Assembly: GCA_009777575.1 (NCBI GenBank)
Contig: WRLO01000012.1
Span: 1-57,582 of the forward strand
DNA: 57,582 nucleotides
DNA from: Candidatus Cloacimonadota bacterium
GTDB lineage: Bacteria > Cloacimonadota > Cloacimonadia > Cloacimonadales > WRIO01
Direction of reading: 5' to 3'
Shown: one piece after another, positions 8,128 to 17,209 of the stretch
Numbering within the stretch: the first letter of the stretch is position 1
How the letters are laid out: each line of letters opens with the position of its first letter
Translations under genes and position numbers: made by a program
Notes under the pieces: generated by a model
What the model saw: the letters and a program-made list of their open reading frames with translations, nothing else
Databases searched by the model: none
What the model was told of the DNA's origin: nothing

Positions 8128-8245
8128 AAATAACTCCTATTATCAATACAATTTTTACTTTTTGGTTCATAAATTTTTTCAGCTCATTAACATTGAGGTT
8201 TAAACCATTTTCTGTTACAATATCATATAATCTAATATCTTCCAT
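8117..8245 (-). CDS. 42-residue protein leading the vapBC operon
   Basis: ATG 8245 follows AAAGGAG with a 6-base gap. The frame begins MEDIRLYDIVTENGLNLNV and contains ELKKFMNQKVKIVLIIGVI before stopping at 8117, overlapping the antitoxin start by 11 bases. The pattern of a short segment, then LxKFxxxKVKIV, resembles small proteins that precede some PIN-toxin antitoxin genes, but I do not recognise a named family. It could be an accessory antitoxin, a degraded antitoxin fragment or a leader that couples translation into vapB. The strong ribosome site and overlap support a real coding sequence. Confidence 0.6.
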   Translation of the reverse strand: MEDIRLYDIVTENGLNLNVNELKKFMNQKVKIVLIIGVIYDH

Positions 8246-8319
8246 TATAAGCTCCTTTATATATAATCAAAAACAAGTTTTAATTTTATTTTTTCAATCA
8301 TAACTTCAAAGATATTTCA

Positions 8320-8577
8320 TCAATCTTTTTTCGATATTTTATGTATCCTCAACTCTGCTTTTTTTAAGATTTGTTCGCATTTTTCTATCATTTTAGTGCC
8401 ATACTCAAAATTTTCAATCAATTTATCGAGGGTATCAAGATTTCCATCTTCAAGCTCAGTCATAACTCTTTCGAGTTCTTTTTCGTAGTATTCATAACTT
8501 TTTATCTCATCAACACCGTCTTTTTCAAGCTGTTGATTTTCGATATGATTGTTATTAGTTTCATTTTTTTCCATCAT
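8320..8577 (-). CDS. xseB: Exodeoxyribonuclease VII small subunit
   Basis: The protein is 85 residues. After an acidic, asparagine-rich N-terminal 25 residues it has the XseB helical pair: YEKELERVMTELEDGNL, DTLDKLIENFEYGTKMIEKC and LKKAELRI. XseB binds XseA to form the single-strand-specific exonuclease VII. XseA is not in the window. The start codon overlaps the tpk stop as ATGA, with AAAGG upstream, so translation is probably coupled. Confidence 0.88.
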   Translation of the reverse strand: MMEKNETNNNHIENQQLEKDGVDEIKSYEYYEKELERVMTELEDGNLDTLDKLIENFEYGTKMIEKCEQILKKAELRIHKISKKD

Positions 8578-9245
8578 AGAATCCTTTTGTTTATTACAAC
8601 TAACATTTTTCCGACAATAAATTTAATCTTAATTTTTTTGTCAACACTTTTGTTACTAAGACCTCTTGTTTCATTTCTATAAAGCGTCTCATTAGCAAGC
8701 CTATACAGCATGCCTTCAGTAAAAATACTTTTTACTTCCTCTGAAATTGGGATTAATGAAATTGTGGAATTTATTGGAAGCTCCCGCTCAAAATTTTTAT
8801 TTATTAAAAAGACCTCTTGTTCAGCATTTTGAATGCATCCGTTTTCGATTTTTTCCAGTAAATATACGACAGAAAGGATATGGTCTATCCTCCCTTGTAA
8901 ATTGTTTATGATGATTATCTCGATATTTATCTTTTCATAAAATAAGTTTACAGCATATTCTAAATCGCTCTCGTCTTTATCTGGATTTAATTCTAAAATC
9001 AGACATTTTTCTGGTAAAATATTTTTATTTAAAGAAAAAGAATCAAAATCACCAACAATAATATCAGGATATAAATTGTTTTTTAATAATACCTCCGTGC
9101 CTTGATCAACACCTATCAAAATATCGTCTTTACATAATATCGTCTTTAGAAAAACTATATCAGCATCAAGGCAATAACTAACAAGGTATACTCTTTTTGC
9201 CAGAGAGTAATTTTCCCAAGGTATGAGATTTTTTTTATTCATCAT
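8574..9245 (-). CDS. Thiamine pyrophosphokinase
   Basis: The 223-residue protein matches thiamine diphosphokinase: GVDQGTEVLL, then VGDFDSFS (metal/ATP binding), then DESDLEYAV (about residue 95) and LQGRIDH (about 121), with a C-terminal beta-sandwich-like part. The enzyme transfers pyrophosphate from ATP to thiamine in the cytoplasm. ATG 9245 (with a second ATG right after) was chosen because everything upstream in frame is 66-bp repeat DNA, which happens to stay open to 9311. It leads the tpk-xseB pair. Its promoter must lie in or beside the repeat array. Confidence 0.87.
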   Translation of the reverse strand: MMNKKNLIPWENYSLAKRVYLVSYCLDADIVFLKTILCKDDILIGVDQGTEVLLKNNLYPDIIVGDFDSFSLNKNILPEKCLILELNPDKDESDLEYAVNLFYEKINIEIIIINNLQGRIDHILSVVYLLEKIENGCIQNAEQEVFLINKNFERELPINSTISLIPISEEVKSIFTEGMLYRLANETLYRNETRGLSNKSVDKKIKIKFIVGKMLVVINKRIL

Positions 9246-9279
9246 AGCGAATTTTGAGTAATTCCCCCCTCTGCTCGTC

Positions 9280-9622
9280 GTTGCGATGACTGGCGTGGGT
9301 GATAGCGACACGGAGATTGCTTCGTGAGTGATTGCAAGAAGAGACCTCGCAACGACGGGCGTGGGTTATAGCGACACGGAGATTGCTTCGTGAGTGATTG
9401 CAAGAAGGGATCTCGCAACGACGGGCGTTGGTGATAGTGACACGGAGATTGCTTCGTGAGTGATTGCAAGAAGAGACCTCGCAACGACGGGCGTTGGTGA
9501 TAGTGACACGGAGATTGCTTCGTGAGTGATTGCAAGAAGGGATCTCGCAACGACGGGCGTGGGTGATAGTGACACGGAGATTGCTTCGTGAGTGATTGCA
9601 AGAAGAGACCTCGCAACGACGG
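9280..9622. repeat. Five tandem 66-bp units, second copy of the GTGACACGGAGATTGCTTCG family
   Basis: Units share GACACGGAGATTGCTTCG, then TGAGTGATTGCAAGAAG, then ACCTCGCAACGACGGGCG. The 66-base period is a multiple of three and free of stops in several frames, so long false reading frames run through it and join the tpk frame. Units differ at only a few positions, implying recent expansion or gene conversion. The array fills the gap between the M6 protease stop and the tpk start. Confidence 0.92.
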
Positions 9623-9634
9623 TAAATAACTATA

Positions 9635-9673
9635 TATCCCCCCCCCATAAATGTGGGGGGTAGGGGGGGGATT
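9635..9673. repeat. C-run/G-run palindromic repeat (CCCCATAAATGTGGGG type)
   Basis: A C10 run, ATAAATGT, G6, TA and G8 form an inverted repeat that could fold on either strand. Related copies lie inside aroA (33925-33972) and near 57450-57480 (CCCCCCACATTTATG). Here it lies 27 bases beyond the M6 protease stop and might help end transcription. Confidence 0.75.
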
Positions 9674-9699
9674 AATCATGTTATCTATAAACAAAACAT

Positions 9700-12600
9700 C
9701 TATTTCAACAACATCATAGCCCGAACAGATGAATAATCGCTAGTCGCCATTCGATAAAAATACAAACCACTACTGACAGAAAGCCCATTTGCATCTGTTC
9801 CGTTCCAGACTACACTATGGTTTCCGACATCCTTAAATTCGTTAATAAGAGTTTTGACTTTTTGTCCTCTTAAATTAAAAATTTCGATAAATACATCATC
9901 AGATTTTGCTAGATTAAATCTTATCGTGGTCATGGGATTGAAAGGATTGGGGAAATTGCTGAATAATTCTGTAACTAAAGGCACGCTTTCTTCATCAAAA
10001 TCAGACCCAGTTCCCACATCGACTCCCAGTGAAATAGGTTCTGACTCTAAAGGTATTGCATTATGCCATTCTGAATGGTATATTGCTGTGATTGAATACA
10101 CAAAATGGGCCATTACACAGCCACCATATCCTTCATGTTGCTCTGTAAAGCTCGGAATACTGGAAAATGTCAAAAATACATCATCCCGTGAGATATTGTA
10201 GCCGATATGTGTAACCAGTTCATAATCAATAATGTCCGGTGCTTCCCACCTCAATGTCACAATATTTACCTCGACTTCAGATACTAAATTTTTGGGAGGA
10301 TTTATTTCGGGCATAAAATCTGAAACAACTTCCACTGATATTGGTTCAGACTCATTGTCACCATCAATAGTAGTAACAGAGTATGTGTAAGTGCCTTCAA
10401 AGACATATTGATTTGCATATTCAAGCTCAATGATGGGAGTTTCGTTTAGAAGAACACCATTTCTGTAGACATTATAAGCAGTTGCAGAGGTATGTGCAGA
10501 ACGATGATTGCTGATTTCTATCCTCATACTATTAAGGTCAGGCAATATAGGTTCTTCCCAGCTCAGATATACAACATGCATAAGAACTTCAGCATTGAGA
10601 TTGCTTGGTGGCAACAATGGTTTGATAATTATATCAAAGTGAATAGGTTCAGACTCACCGTATTCATATACAGCAGCTACACTGATTAGATTCCATCCGA
10701 TAGGAAGAGATGAAATAGAAATGGAATAAGAATAATCTGCGATAGGGCTTTGATTTAATAATGAGTCGTTAAGATAAAAATTTACACCCATGAAATATGG
10801 CAAAAACTCTTCATCTGGTTCAGCCCAGCTAAAAACTATTTCATTTTCTATTGTTTCACTAGTTAGATTTTTGGGAGGAGGCATGGCAGGTGGTATGATT
10901 GTAATTTCAGCATCCACAAAAACTGGCAATGATTCATGACCACCAGACACAGCTGTGACAAAATATGAGTAATGTCCTACGGGCAAATAAAGGTCAGTAT
11001 AGGTCATTTCAGTGAGAGGAGTGGGTGTGATCAATTTTCCATCTCTATAAACTTTGTATTCAAAAGAAGAGGAGGACATTGAGACAGGTTCTTCCCAGCT
11101 CAAAACAACATTATTCCAAACCACATTTGCAGAAAGGTTTTCTGGCTCTTGGACAGGTGTAGGGAGATTGGTCATCGATACACTAAAAGTGATAGTATCT
11201 CCAGCATATCCTATATTATAAATGTTTAGACCACCCCATTGTCCATTTTCCAAGAAAGGTGTAGGGTTTGTGGTGTTATTAAAAGCAGTTCTTCCAGATT
11301 GAAGCGAGAAAAAACCTTGCTCAAGGATGCCATTTACTGTAGTAGTTCCATTTGGTCTATAAGCATAAATTTCATCAGGTGGACCATCTGCATTTCCACC
11401 TGTTCCGGGTCTAACCCTATAGACAACCAATCCTTTTCCCCAAAGATTTGAATCAATGTAAGCAACATCAGTATTACGATATTCTACAATATATGTTTGG
11501 TTGGTAGCTTGGGGAGAATTAATTCTATAGATACTATTTTTGTGGGTCGAAAGTGGGTAAAGGGTATATGTTCCATTCGCAGTGATAATCGGGATATTGT
11601 TTACAGTTGTAGTCCAAGCAGTATATTTAGCTTTAGCCCAACCGTTTATGGATTGAGGCGGCTCATTGTCCTGTGCCATAAGACACCAACGGCTAATGGG
11701 CGTAATATCATTGTTGTAATATCTGTAAAAATCTGGTAAAGATAGACTATGAGCATATTCATGAGCTAAAACTCCTACTCCTCTAGTATAGGTGAAATTT
11801 TCGATATTGAAATTGTAGTCCCTAACCATTTTTCCATGTATGCTTACATTGAAAGAATAAAGCACCCATCTGTGGGGCCACAATAAGTCTGCCCATTCTC
11901 CTGAATCGCCACGAATCATGAAATTTACATTGTCCACATAACCGTCATTATTGGCATCAAGATTCATAGTAATGGGAACTTGACTTTGAATAGCCAAAAT
12001 AGCATCTCTTAAAAGAGCATGCTCTCTTTGAGCTCTTTGAAAGCCGTTGTTACCACCTGTATAACCATTGGGGTTTGTGACTGCATTGTAAGGTTGAAAA
12101 TAAGAACGCGGGTGCTGTGATTGATATGAAACAATCCATTCTCCATTGGGAAGTGGGAAAAATGGGGAAAAAACTTCCAATTGCTGATAAGAAGCATCCC
12201 AAAAATACTGATACATGGAATTTACATTTTCTCCTGTGGCATGAAACATTTCATCAAATATTTGAGCCTCTGGACCAAATTCAGTATCATCAGAAAATCT
12301 GATAAAGACTACGATACTATAGACAACACCTACAGATGGCGATCTCACAGTGCTTCTATTGATTTCATCCATAAACCAGTCTCTTTTTTCTTTGTATCTC
12401 TCTTCAGTTATGTTTTCTCTTGGATTGATACCGAGTTCAGAGGGGAGATACTGGTGAATAGGAAAACCAGTAGAAACAAGTTCTCCATTGATATGATGCT
12501 CAGAACTCTTTCTTGATGAGAGAAAATGTTCTTCATTAACAGCCCAGCACCAAAAGCCGGTCTCATGATCTTGGACTATAGTAAAGCCCTGTTCGTTATG

Positions 12601-12756
12601 AATCCAATTGTGAAACTCGTCTCCAGAGCGGAGAACATCGATTTGAAATCCATCCGGTTGAGTGATAATCGCTGGGATGTTTTCAAGCCATGCAGAATAG
12701 GCATTTATAGCCAATAAAAGCATGATTAAGATAAAACAACTTTTTAAATTATTCAT
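9700..12756 (-). CDS. Secreted M6-family metalloprotease with FnIII-like repeats and C-terminal sorting domain
   Basis: The 1018-residue protein starts with a signal peptide (about 1-21). A peptidase M6 catalytic domain follows, with the zinc motif LAHEYAHSLSLPDFY (about 328-342; HExxH plus a downstream Asp). From about 550 to 930 there are four fibronectin-III-like modules, each starting PxNLxAxV...LSWEEP and containing YxVYRDGxL. The end (about 940-1018) is a FlgD-like domain: FPNPFNPMTTIRFNL, FNLRGQKVKTL, GLYFYRMAT, then MLLK. Such C-terminal domains direct proteins through type IX-like secretion in FCB bacteria; no such machinery is encoded here. Likely role is extracellular protein digestion. 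A paralogous fragment is the pseudogene at 42309-42806. Confidence 0.88.
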   Translation of the reverse strand: MNNLKSCFILIMLLLAINAYSAWLENIPAIITQPDGFQIDVLRSGDEFHNWIHNEQGFTIVQDHETGFWCWAVNEEHFLSSRKSSEHHINGELVSTGFPIHQYLPSELGINPRENITEERYKEKRDWFMDEINRSTVRSPSVGVVYSIVVFIRFSDDTEFGPEAQIFDEMFHATGENVNSMYQYFWDASYQQLEVFSPFFPLPNGEWIVSYQSQHPRSYFQPYNAVTNPNGYTGGNNGFQRAQREHALLRDAILAIQSQVPITMNLDANNDGYVDNVNFMIRGDSGEWADLLWPHRWVLYSFNVSIHGKMVRDYNFNIENFTYTRGVGVLAHEYAHSLSLPDFYRYYNNDITPISRWCLMAQDNEPPQSINGWAKAKYTAWTTTVNNIPIITANGTYTLYPLSTHKNSIYRINSPQATNQTYIVEYRNTDVAYIDSNLWGKGLVVYRVRPGTGGNADGPPDEIYAYRPNGTTTVNGILEQGFFSLQSGRTAFNNTTNPTPFLENGQWGGLNIYNIGYAGDTITFSVSMTNLPTPVQEPENLSANVVWNNVVLSWEEPVSMSSSSFEYKVYRDGKLITPTPLTEMTYTDLYLPVGHYSYFVTAVSGGHESLPVFVDAEITIIPPAMPPPKNLTSETIENEIVFSWAEPDEEFLPYFMGVNFYLNDSLLNQSPIADYSYSISISSLPIGWNLISVAAVYEYGESEPIHFDIIIKPLLPPSNLNAEVLMHVVYLSWEEPILPDLNSMRIEISNHRSAHTSATAYNVYRNGVLLNETPIIELEYANQYVFEGTYTYSVTTIDGDNESEPISVEVVSDFMPEINPPKNLVSEVEVNIVTLRWEAPDIIDYELVTHIGYNISRDDVFLTFSSIPSFTEQHEGYGGCVMAHFVYSITAIYHSEWHNAIPLESEPISLGVDVGTGSDFDEESVPLVTELFSNFPNPFNPMTTIRFNLAKSDDVFIEIFNLRGQKVKTLINEFKDVGNHSVVWNGTDANGLSVSSGLYFYRMATSDYSSVRAMMLLK

Positions 12757-12904
12757 AAATAACTCCGTTTTTAATGTTTTTTGCCAAAATATTTTATACA
12801 GATGTATTGTATATATCTATCAATTCCACTTGATTACCACAAGAAGAAACTTTCGATAGACGAAATGATTCAATATCAAGAGGAAAATCTATAAATCGTC
12901 TAAA

Positions 12905-13978
12905 TCAGATTCTATAGTAAAATCTTGCTTGCATTCCGAGAACATTGTTCGCACTCGTGTTTTCACCCCAGACGGGAACAGAATAAGTCAACTTAAATTG
13001 AATAGGCATAGTCCAATTCATAAAAAATATCGCTATTCCGGGATTGACTGCAAGTAATTGAGAACGCTCGCTCATACCCAAAAACGCATTTTTTGCTGCA
13101 TCAACAGCCATATCAGCAGCCGGTCCTGTTGCTCCAAATGAATACTCAATTTCAGGAACTGTTTTGTATGTAACAGGCAAGCCTATCTCAAGAACAGTTC
13201 CTTGCACTATATGCCTAGTATATCTTGGCTCTATTTCAAAAGTAAGATCATAGACATGGTTTGTAAGCCCTTCTATTTCTGTTCCAAAATTCGCAAAAGC
13301 TGCATTTAATCCTTGAAGAGTGGCAAATTGCTGATAACCAGTTTTTTGCACTTCCTGTCTTATCGGATAGTATGAAATTTCATTATAAAAATTCACAAAA
13401 AAATGTTCATTGAAAATATAGTCTAGATAACTTCTCAAGCCTAAACCCAGAACATGATTGTCTAAAGTCCCGAGAGTAGCATCAGCTCCATTTATGAGAT
13501 TTTCTTGTTGTTTTTCAAAGTCTGGTCCTGTTGTTAAAGGAACCCAGATCCCCGGAGCAAAAGCCAGCCGAACTTTCTCGCTTCTTTTGGGTGCATTCCT
13601 ACCGACAAATTGGATTTTAGCCCCAACCACCAAATCCCCCATGTCTTCAAGTTTAATCTGTGAGGCTGAAAGCTCTCCGGTCATTGGATTCTGTAATTTC
13701 ATATCGAAATCCGACCAAAAATTCATACCGGGTGCCCATTGTAGGGCAAATGTAATCCAATCATTTACCCCATGCTCCAAAGCAGCACCGAGATTGAACA
13801 TACTCATGGAATCCATTTTGTTCCTATTACCATCTCTGTCAAAGCTTTCATTGGCAGATATAAAAGTTGGTGCAAGATAAAAGCGTCCAACCCTTCTTGG
13901 CATAACCATAGCGTCGTCTGCAAAAAGGAAAGCACCTAGAAGCAGAAAAGTTAGTCCTAAGAGAAATATTTTTCTCAT
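12905..13978 (-). CDS. Probable outer-membrane beta-barrel protein
   Basis: The 357-residue product begins with a signal peptide (MRKIFLLGLTFLLLGAFLFA) and continues as alternating hydrophobic/polar stretches typical of barrel strands, ending in QARFYYRI with a near-terminal aromatic. I chose ATG 13978 because GGAGGA sits just upstream and the signal peptide starts there; a frame from 14038 adds 20 residues that overlap the promoter. Phrases such as GRFYLAPTFISA and ALEHGVNDWITFALQWAPG suggest a small-barrel porin or FadL-like transporter, but I cannot assign a family. Confidence 0.72.
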   Translation of the reverse strand: MRKIFLLGLTFLLLGAFLFADDAMVMPRRVGRFYLAPTFISANESFDRDGNRNKMDSMSMFNLGAALEHGVNDWITFALQWAPGMNFWSDFDMKLQNPMTGELSASQIKLEDMGDLVVGAKIQFVGRNAPKRSEKVRLAFAPGIWVPLTTGPDFEKQQENLINGADATLGTLDNHVLGLGLRSYLDYIFNEHFFVNFYNEISYYPIRQEVQKTGYQQFATLQGLNAAFANFGTEIEGLTNHVYDLTFEIEPRYTRHIVQGTVLEIGLPVTYKTVPEIEYSFGATGPAADMAVDAAKNAFLGMSERSQLLAVNPGIAIFFMNWTMPIQFKLTYSVPVWGENTSANNVLGMQARFYYRI

Positions 13979-14008
13979 AATAGTCCTCCAAAAATTATTT
14001 TTTTGAGA

Positions 14009-14038
14009 CAAATATTTTATATGTGTCAAAAATGTCAA
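14009..14038 (-). promoter_or_regulatory. Candidate promoter for the beta-barrel gene (TTGACA-N18-TATTTG)
   Basis: Reading leftward, TTGACA spans 14038-14033 and TATTTG 14014-14009, with an 18-base spacer, ending about 31 bases before ATG 13978. The hexamer is followed by TC, as in several sister sites. Confidence 0.55.
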
Positions 14039-14150
14039 TCGAAATTTTAATATTCAATGATAGATGAGAGTTTAAACTCCATTTAAGAACTTTATTTTAT
14101 AGAAATTGATATTTCTTTTTATTTTTCAATATACCCCCCAAAAAACTCTA

Positions 14151-14180
14151 TTGACAAAAATACAGTCTTGAAAATAATGG
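14151..14180 (+). promoter_or_regulatory. Candidate promoter for the TPR protein (TTGACA-N18-TAATGG)
   Basis: TTGACA at 14151-14156 and TAATGG at 14175-14180 flank an 18-base spacer; the start codon is 26 bases on. The hexamer is identical to that of the EF-G-like gene at 20581-20576. Confidence 0.6.
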
Positions 14181-14205
14181 TCTGAACAGTGTTAATGAGG
14201 TATAT

Positions 14206-15777
14206 ATGAGTTACGAAAAAATAAATTACCAAAAACAATTAGCAGATATAAATATCAAAATAGCAAGGGATAATGTCCTTGATATAGAAAATCTTCTTGC
14301 GTTAAGGGAAGAGCTTAAAAATAAAGAACTCTATAGTTTGTATGGATATGCAAGTTATATATATGGCAATTATTTCATCAAAAGAGCAAATTATACAAAA
14401 TGCAGTGAAATAATCAATGATTTAAGGACTTCAGATATAAACAATAAAAAGTATGTGATCGCTTACAGTTATCTAATGGAAGCTGTATTGAGCTGGTATG
14501 ATGGTCAAAAATGGGATATATGTTTTTCAAATTGTGATAAAATACTAAATATTATCGATTCAGCTACAGAAAAGGACAATTTACTGCATTTTTTGGTTTT
14601 ACTTTTAAAAGGAACCACTTACAGCTCTCAAAAAGATGAACTAAATGCCTATCGAATACTTTGGGAATCTCTTCATATCGAGCTTGATGAAGTTGATTAT
14701 TATAACAAATGCAAGGCATATCAATGGCTTGGAATCACCGAAATGAATCAAGGTAACAATGAAAAAGCTGTTGAATATTTAACTCAAAGTCTCGAAATAT
14801 ATAAAGCAAACTCTCTGATAGGTGCTTACGCTGATGTTATATGCACATTAGGTTTATTAAATCTTGATTTTAAAAAAATAGATCAAGCGATTGAAAACTT
14901 TCAAGAGGCTCTTGATATTGCAAAAAGATGCAATTTAGTTCACTTTGTTGGGGATGCTTATTATAATCTTGGTATGGCATTTGAAGCAGCAGAAGAGTTT
15001 GGCAAAGCTGAAATGAATTATCTCTCTTCGATAGAAACATTTGAAAATATCAATGATATGAGAGGTCTTACAAACGCTTCATTAATGCTTGGGAGTTTGT
15101 ATACGAAAATGAAACTACCCGAGAATGCCAATACAACTCTCTTTCAAGGTCTTGCGCTAGCTCAGCAACATCACAGCACAAATCATGTCATTCTGATAAA
15201 AGCATATACAAATCTCGCAGATTTTTATTTTTCAGTTAAAGACTACGAAAACACCTTGATAAACTTGAAAATGAGTGAAAAACTATGTTTAGAAAATAAT
15301 TATAAAATCGGAAAACAGGCTGTTTACGAAATATTCATCAAGTATTACCTTGAAAGAGAAATGTATAAAGAGGCTTATGAATACTCAAATTTGCTCTTTA
15401 CTTTGAAATTAGATATTCAAAATGAACAAGCAAAAAAGAATTTAGAACTACTAAACATGAAGAACGAAACAGATAGATTAGTGCTTGAATATGATCAAAA
15501 AGTAGAGCATGAAAGGATAAAAGCCGTTTTAGCAATGGGTGTGACAGCAAATCATGAGATAAACCAACCTTTGACTGTAATTCAGTTCTCTGTAGAATTG
15601 CTCAGAGCAGATGGTGAAATAAATAAATTGTCAGAAAAACAACAAAAAAATCTTGATAAAATCGATAATGAAGTAAAAAAAATATTTAGTTTATTATCCA
15701 AATATAAAAATAGTGAAAAGTTTTTATTTGATAATTATTTAGATGAAAAAACAAAACTGGTGAAGTTTCATCATTAA
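14206..15777 (+). CDS. TPR-repeat protein ending in a histidine-kinase dimerisation domain without an ATPase domain
   Basis: Residues about 1-400 are helical TPR-like repeats, for example AKCNQWLG-type and YYNLGMAFEAAEEFGKAEMN (near 250). A predicted coiled coil at about 405-435 leads to a HisKA-like segment: TANHEINQPLTVIQFSVELL (about 446-465), in which His would be the phosphorylation site. Family kinases of this kind continue into a HATPase domain of some 120 residues, but this protein stops about 60 residues later with no N, G1 or G2 box. It may be phosphorylated by a partner kinase, act as a scaffold, or be a truncated kinase. The next gene follows after ten bases. Confidence 0.75.
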   Translation: MSYEKINYQKQLADINIKIARDNVLDIENLLALREELKNKELYSLYGYASYIYGNYFIKRANYTKCSEIINDLRTSDINNKKYVIAYSYLMEAVLSWYDGQKWDICFSNCDKILNIIDSATEKDNLLHFLVLLLKGTTYSSQKDELNAYRILWESLHIELDEVDYYNKCKAYQWLGITEMNQGNNEKAVEYLTQSLEIYKANSLIGAYADVICTLGLLNLDFKKIDQAIENFQEALDIAKRCNLVHFVGDAYYNLGMAFEAAEEFGKAEMNYLSSIETFENINDMRGLTNASLMLGSLYTKMKLPENANTTLFQGLALAQQHHSTNHVILIKAYTNLADFYFSVKDYENTLINLKMSEKLCLENNYKIGKQAVYEIFIKYYLEREMYKEAYEYSNLLFTLKLDIQNEQAKKNLELLNMKNETDRLVLEYDQKVEHERIKAVLAMGVTANHEINQPLTVIQFSVELLRADGEINKLSEKQQKNLDKIDNEVKKIFSLLSKYKNSEKFLFDNYLDEKTKLVKFHH

Positions 15778-15787
15778 GGAAGTATAA

Positions 15788-16960
15788 ATGAAAAAAAACA
15801 AACATTTTTTCCAAACAATAAAAGTAGGCAATACAAGTTTTATTAACTGCTTTTTATTGTTTATAATGCTAATCATTGCTTTTTCATTGCAATGTATTAC
15901 GATATTAGAATTACCTCAAAATTTTTCTGAACCCAATGCAGGGACGCCGGAAAACCCATTTATCATCAGCAATCTTGGAAATCTTCGCTGGCTTTCAGAA
16001 ACACCTGAGGCTTGGGGTAATGAATCCATGATGTTTTATTATCTACAGACCGCGGATATAGATGCCACAGAAACTATTGATTGGAACGATGGTAATGGTT
16101 TTAGACCTATTGGAAGAGTTTCGAGATTTACCCAAAATTATTTTTTTGGAGAATATAATGGGAACAATTTCATCATCAAAGACTTATTTATAAATTCTCA
16201 ATACGATGATTTTTTTGAGAATAGCGTAGGTTTCTTTGCTGGTATAGTTAATTCAAATATCATAAATTTAAGATTGGAAAATATCCACATAGCAGCTCAG
16301 TTTGATGTTGGTGGCATTGCAGGATTGGCTTACAATAGCACTATATTAAATTCCTCAGTATCTGGAATCATTTATGCTGATGAAAACACTTTCGCGGTTG
16401 GTAGCCTTATAGGACGAGCAGATAGCTCAACGATAGAGTTTTGTAGTTCTGTAGCAAGAATAGCAGGGTCAAACTCTGAAAGTGATTTCAGTGTGACCGG
16501 AGGCTTGATAGGCAGTATGTCCGAATCAATACTAAGAAACTCTTTTTTCAATGGTTCTATACGAAGACAAGCCATGAACTCTGGAGGATTGGTAGGATTC
16601 GTTACTTTTTTATCAACAATTGAGTATTGTTATGTCGCAACAAGTGAAATCTTACCACAAGGCATAATCCTTTACGAAATAAATGAAAATGAATATTTTC
16701 CAATGAGATTTGGAGCTATTTCAAGTTCCGTCATCAATGGAAGTAGTGTTTCAAATACATTTTTTGACAGACAAAAAACAGGCATTAGAAATGGTATTCA
16801 CTTAGCCCTTCAATCAAAATTTTTTGATAAAAGCATCCGTGGTCTGATAACTTGGAGAATGAAAAGAGCTTCGGTATTTAAAAGAAGTGGTTGGGACTTT
16901 GAAAATGTCTGGACAATAAATAAAAATGTAAACGAAGGTTATCCTTATTTAAAACCGTAG
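15788..16960 (+). CDS. Exported GLUG-motif protein
   Basis: The 390-residue product has a hydrophobic export segment at about residues 19-40. Residue 55 onward starts with AGTPENPFIISNLGNLRWLS, the usual beginning of GLUG-type parallel beta-helix proteins. GLUG-like turns such as VGGIAGLAYNS, VGSLIGRADSS, TGGLIGSMSES and SGGLVGFVTFL recur about every 25-40 residues. The end (FENVWTINKNVNEGYPYLKP) matches the usual closing phrase of these repeats. Surface or adhesin-like role is likely from the family, but it lacks the FlgD-like sorting domain. It shares an operon with the TPR protein. Confidence 0.78.
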   Translation: MKKNKHFFQTIKVGNTSFINCFLLFIMLIIAFSLQCITILELPQNFSEPNAGTPENPFIISNLGNLRWLSETPEAWGNESMMFYYLQTADIDATETIDWNDGNGFRPIGRVSRFTQNYFFGEYNGNNFIIKDLFINSQYDDFFENSVGFFAGIVNSNIINLRLENIHIAAQFDVGGIAGLAYNSTILNSSVSGIIYADENTFAVGSLIGRADSSTIEFCSSVARIAGSNSESDFSVTGGLIGSMSESILRNSFFNGSIRRQAMNSGGLVGFVTFLSTIEYCYVATSEILPQGIILYEINENEYFPMRFGAISSSVINGSSVSNTFFDRQKTGIRNGIHLALQSKFFDKSIRGLITWRMKRASVFKRSGWDFENVWTINKNVNEGYPYLKP

Positions 16961-16971
16961 TTTTAGCATTA

Positions 16972-17203
16972 TTCCTAACGGAGTCCACGCTGAAAAGTCG
17001 ATTTTCATAAAATCATACCTTACGCACACCGAAGGTGTGTGACTCTTTATAGAAAAACATGCAACCAACAACATTTAGTCCCACCCCTTCGGGGTGGGAG
17101 ATGTGGTGGTAATCGTTTTCTATAAAGAGTCACATCTCTCCGAGATGTGTAAGGAATATCAATTATTAATTAAAAATCGACTTTTCGGAGTGGACTCCTA
17201 ACG
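16972..17203. repeat. 230-bp nested inverted-repeat element
   Basis: Left arm GGAGTCCACGCTGAAAAGTC (16980-16999) pairs with right arm GACTTTTCGGAGTGGACTCC (17180-17199) with few mismatches. Inside, ACTCTTTATAGAAAA (17042-17056) pairs with TTTTCTATAAAGAGT (17116-17130), and each side has its own small hairpin (ACACCGAAGGTGT; CATCTCTCCGAGATG). The centre has CCCACCCC-TTCG-GGGTGGG, a very stable tetraloop hairpin. The outer ends lie next to AACGGA/CCTAACGG. It begins 12 bases after the GLUG gene and may end its transcript. No coding capacity; MITE-like or a hairpin-type interspersed repeat. Confidence 0.8.
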
Positions 17204-17209
17204 GAATAG

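Noticed and set aside
9235..9694. Open frames of 69-150 codons with 22-residue repeats across the 66-bp array
   Set aside because: They arise because the period is a multiple of three; no ribosome site, and the array also occurs with frame-breaking unit lengths at 1-373.
9700..12756. Type IX secretion locus
   Set aside because: Two FlgD-like sorting tails are visible, but no Por/Gld secretion component is encoded in the window.
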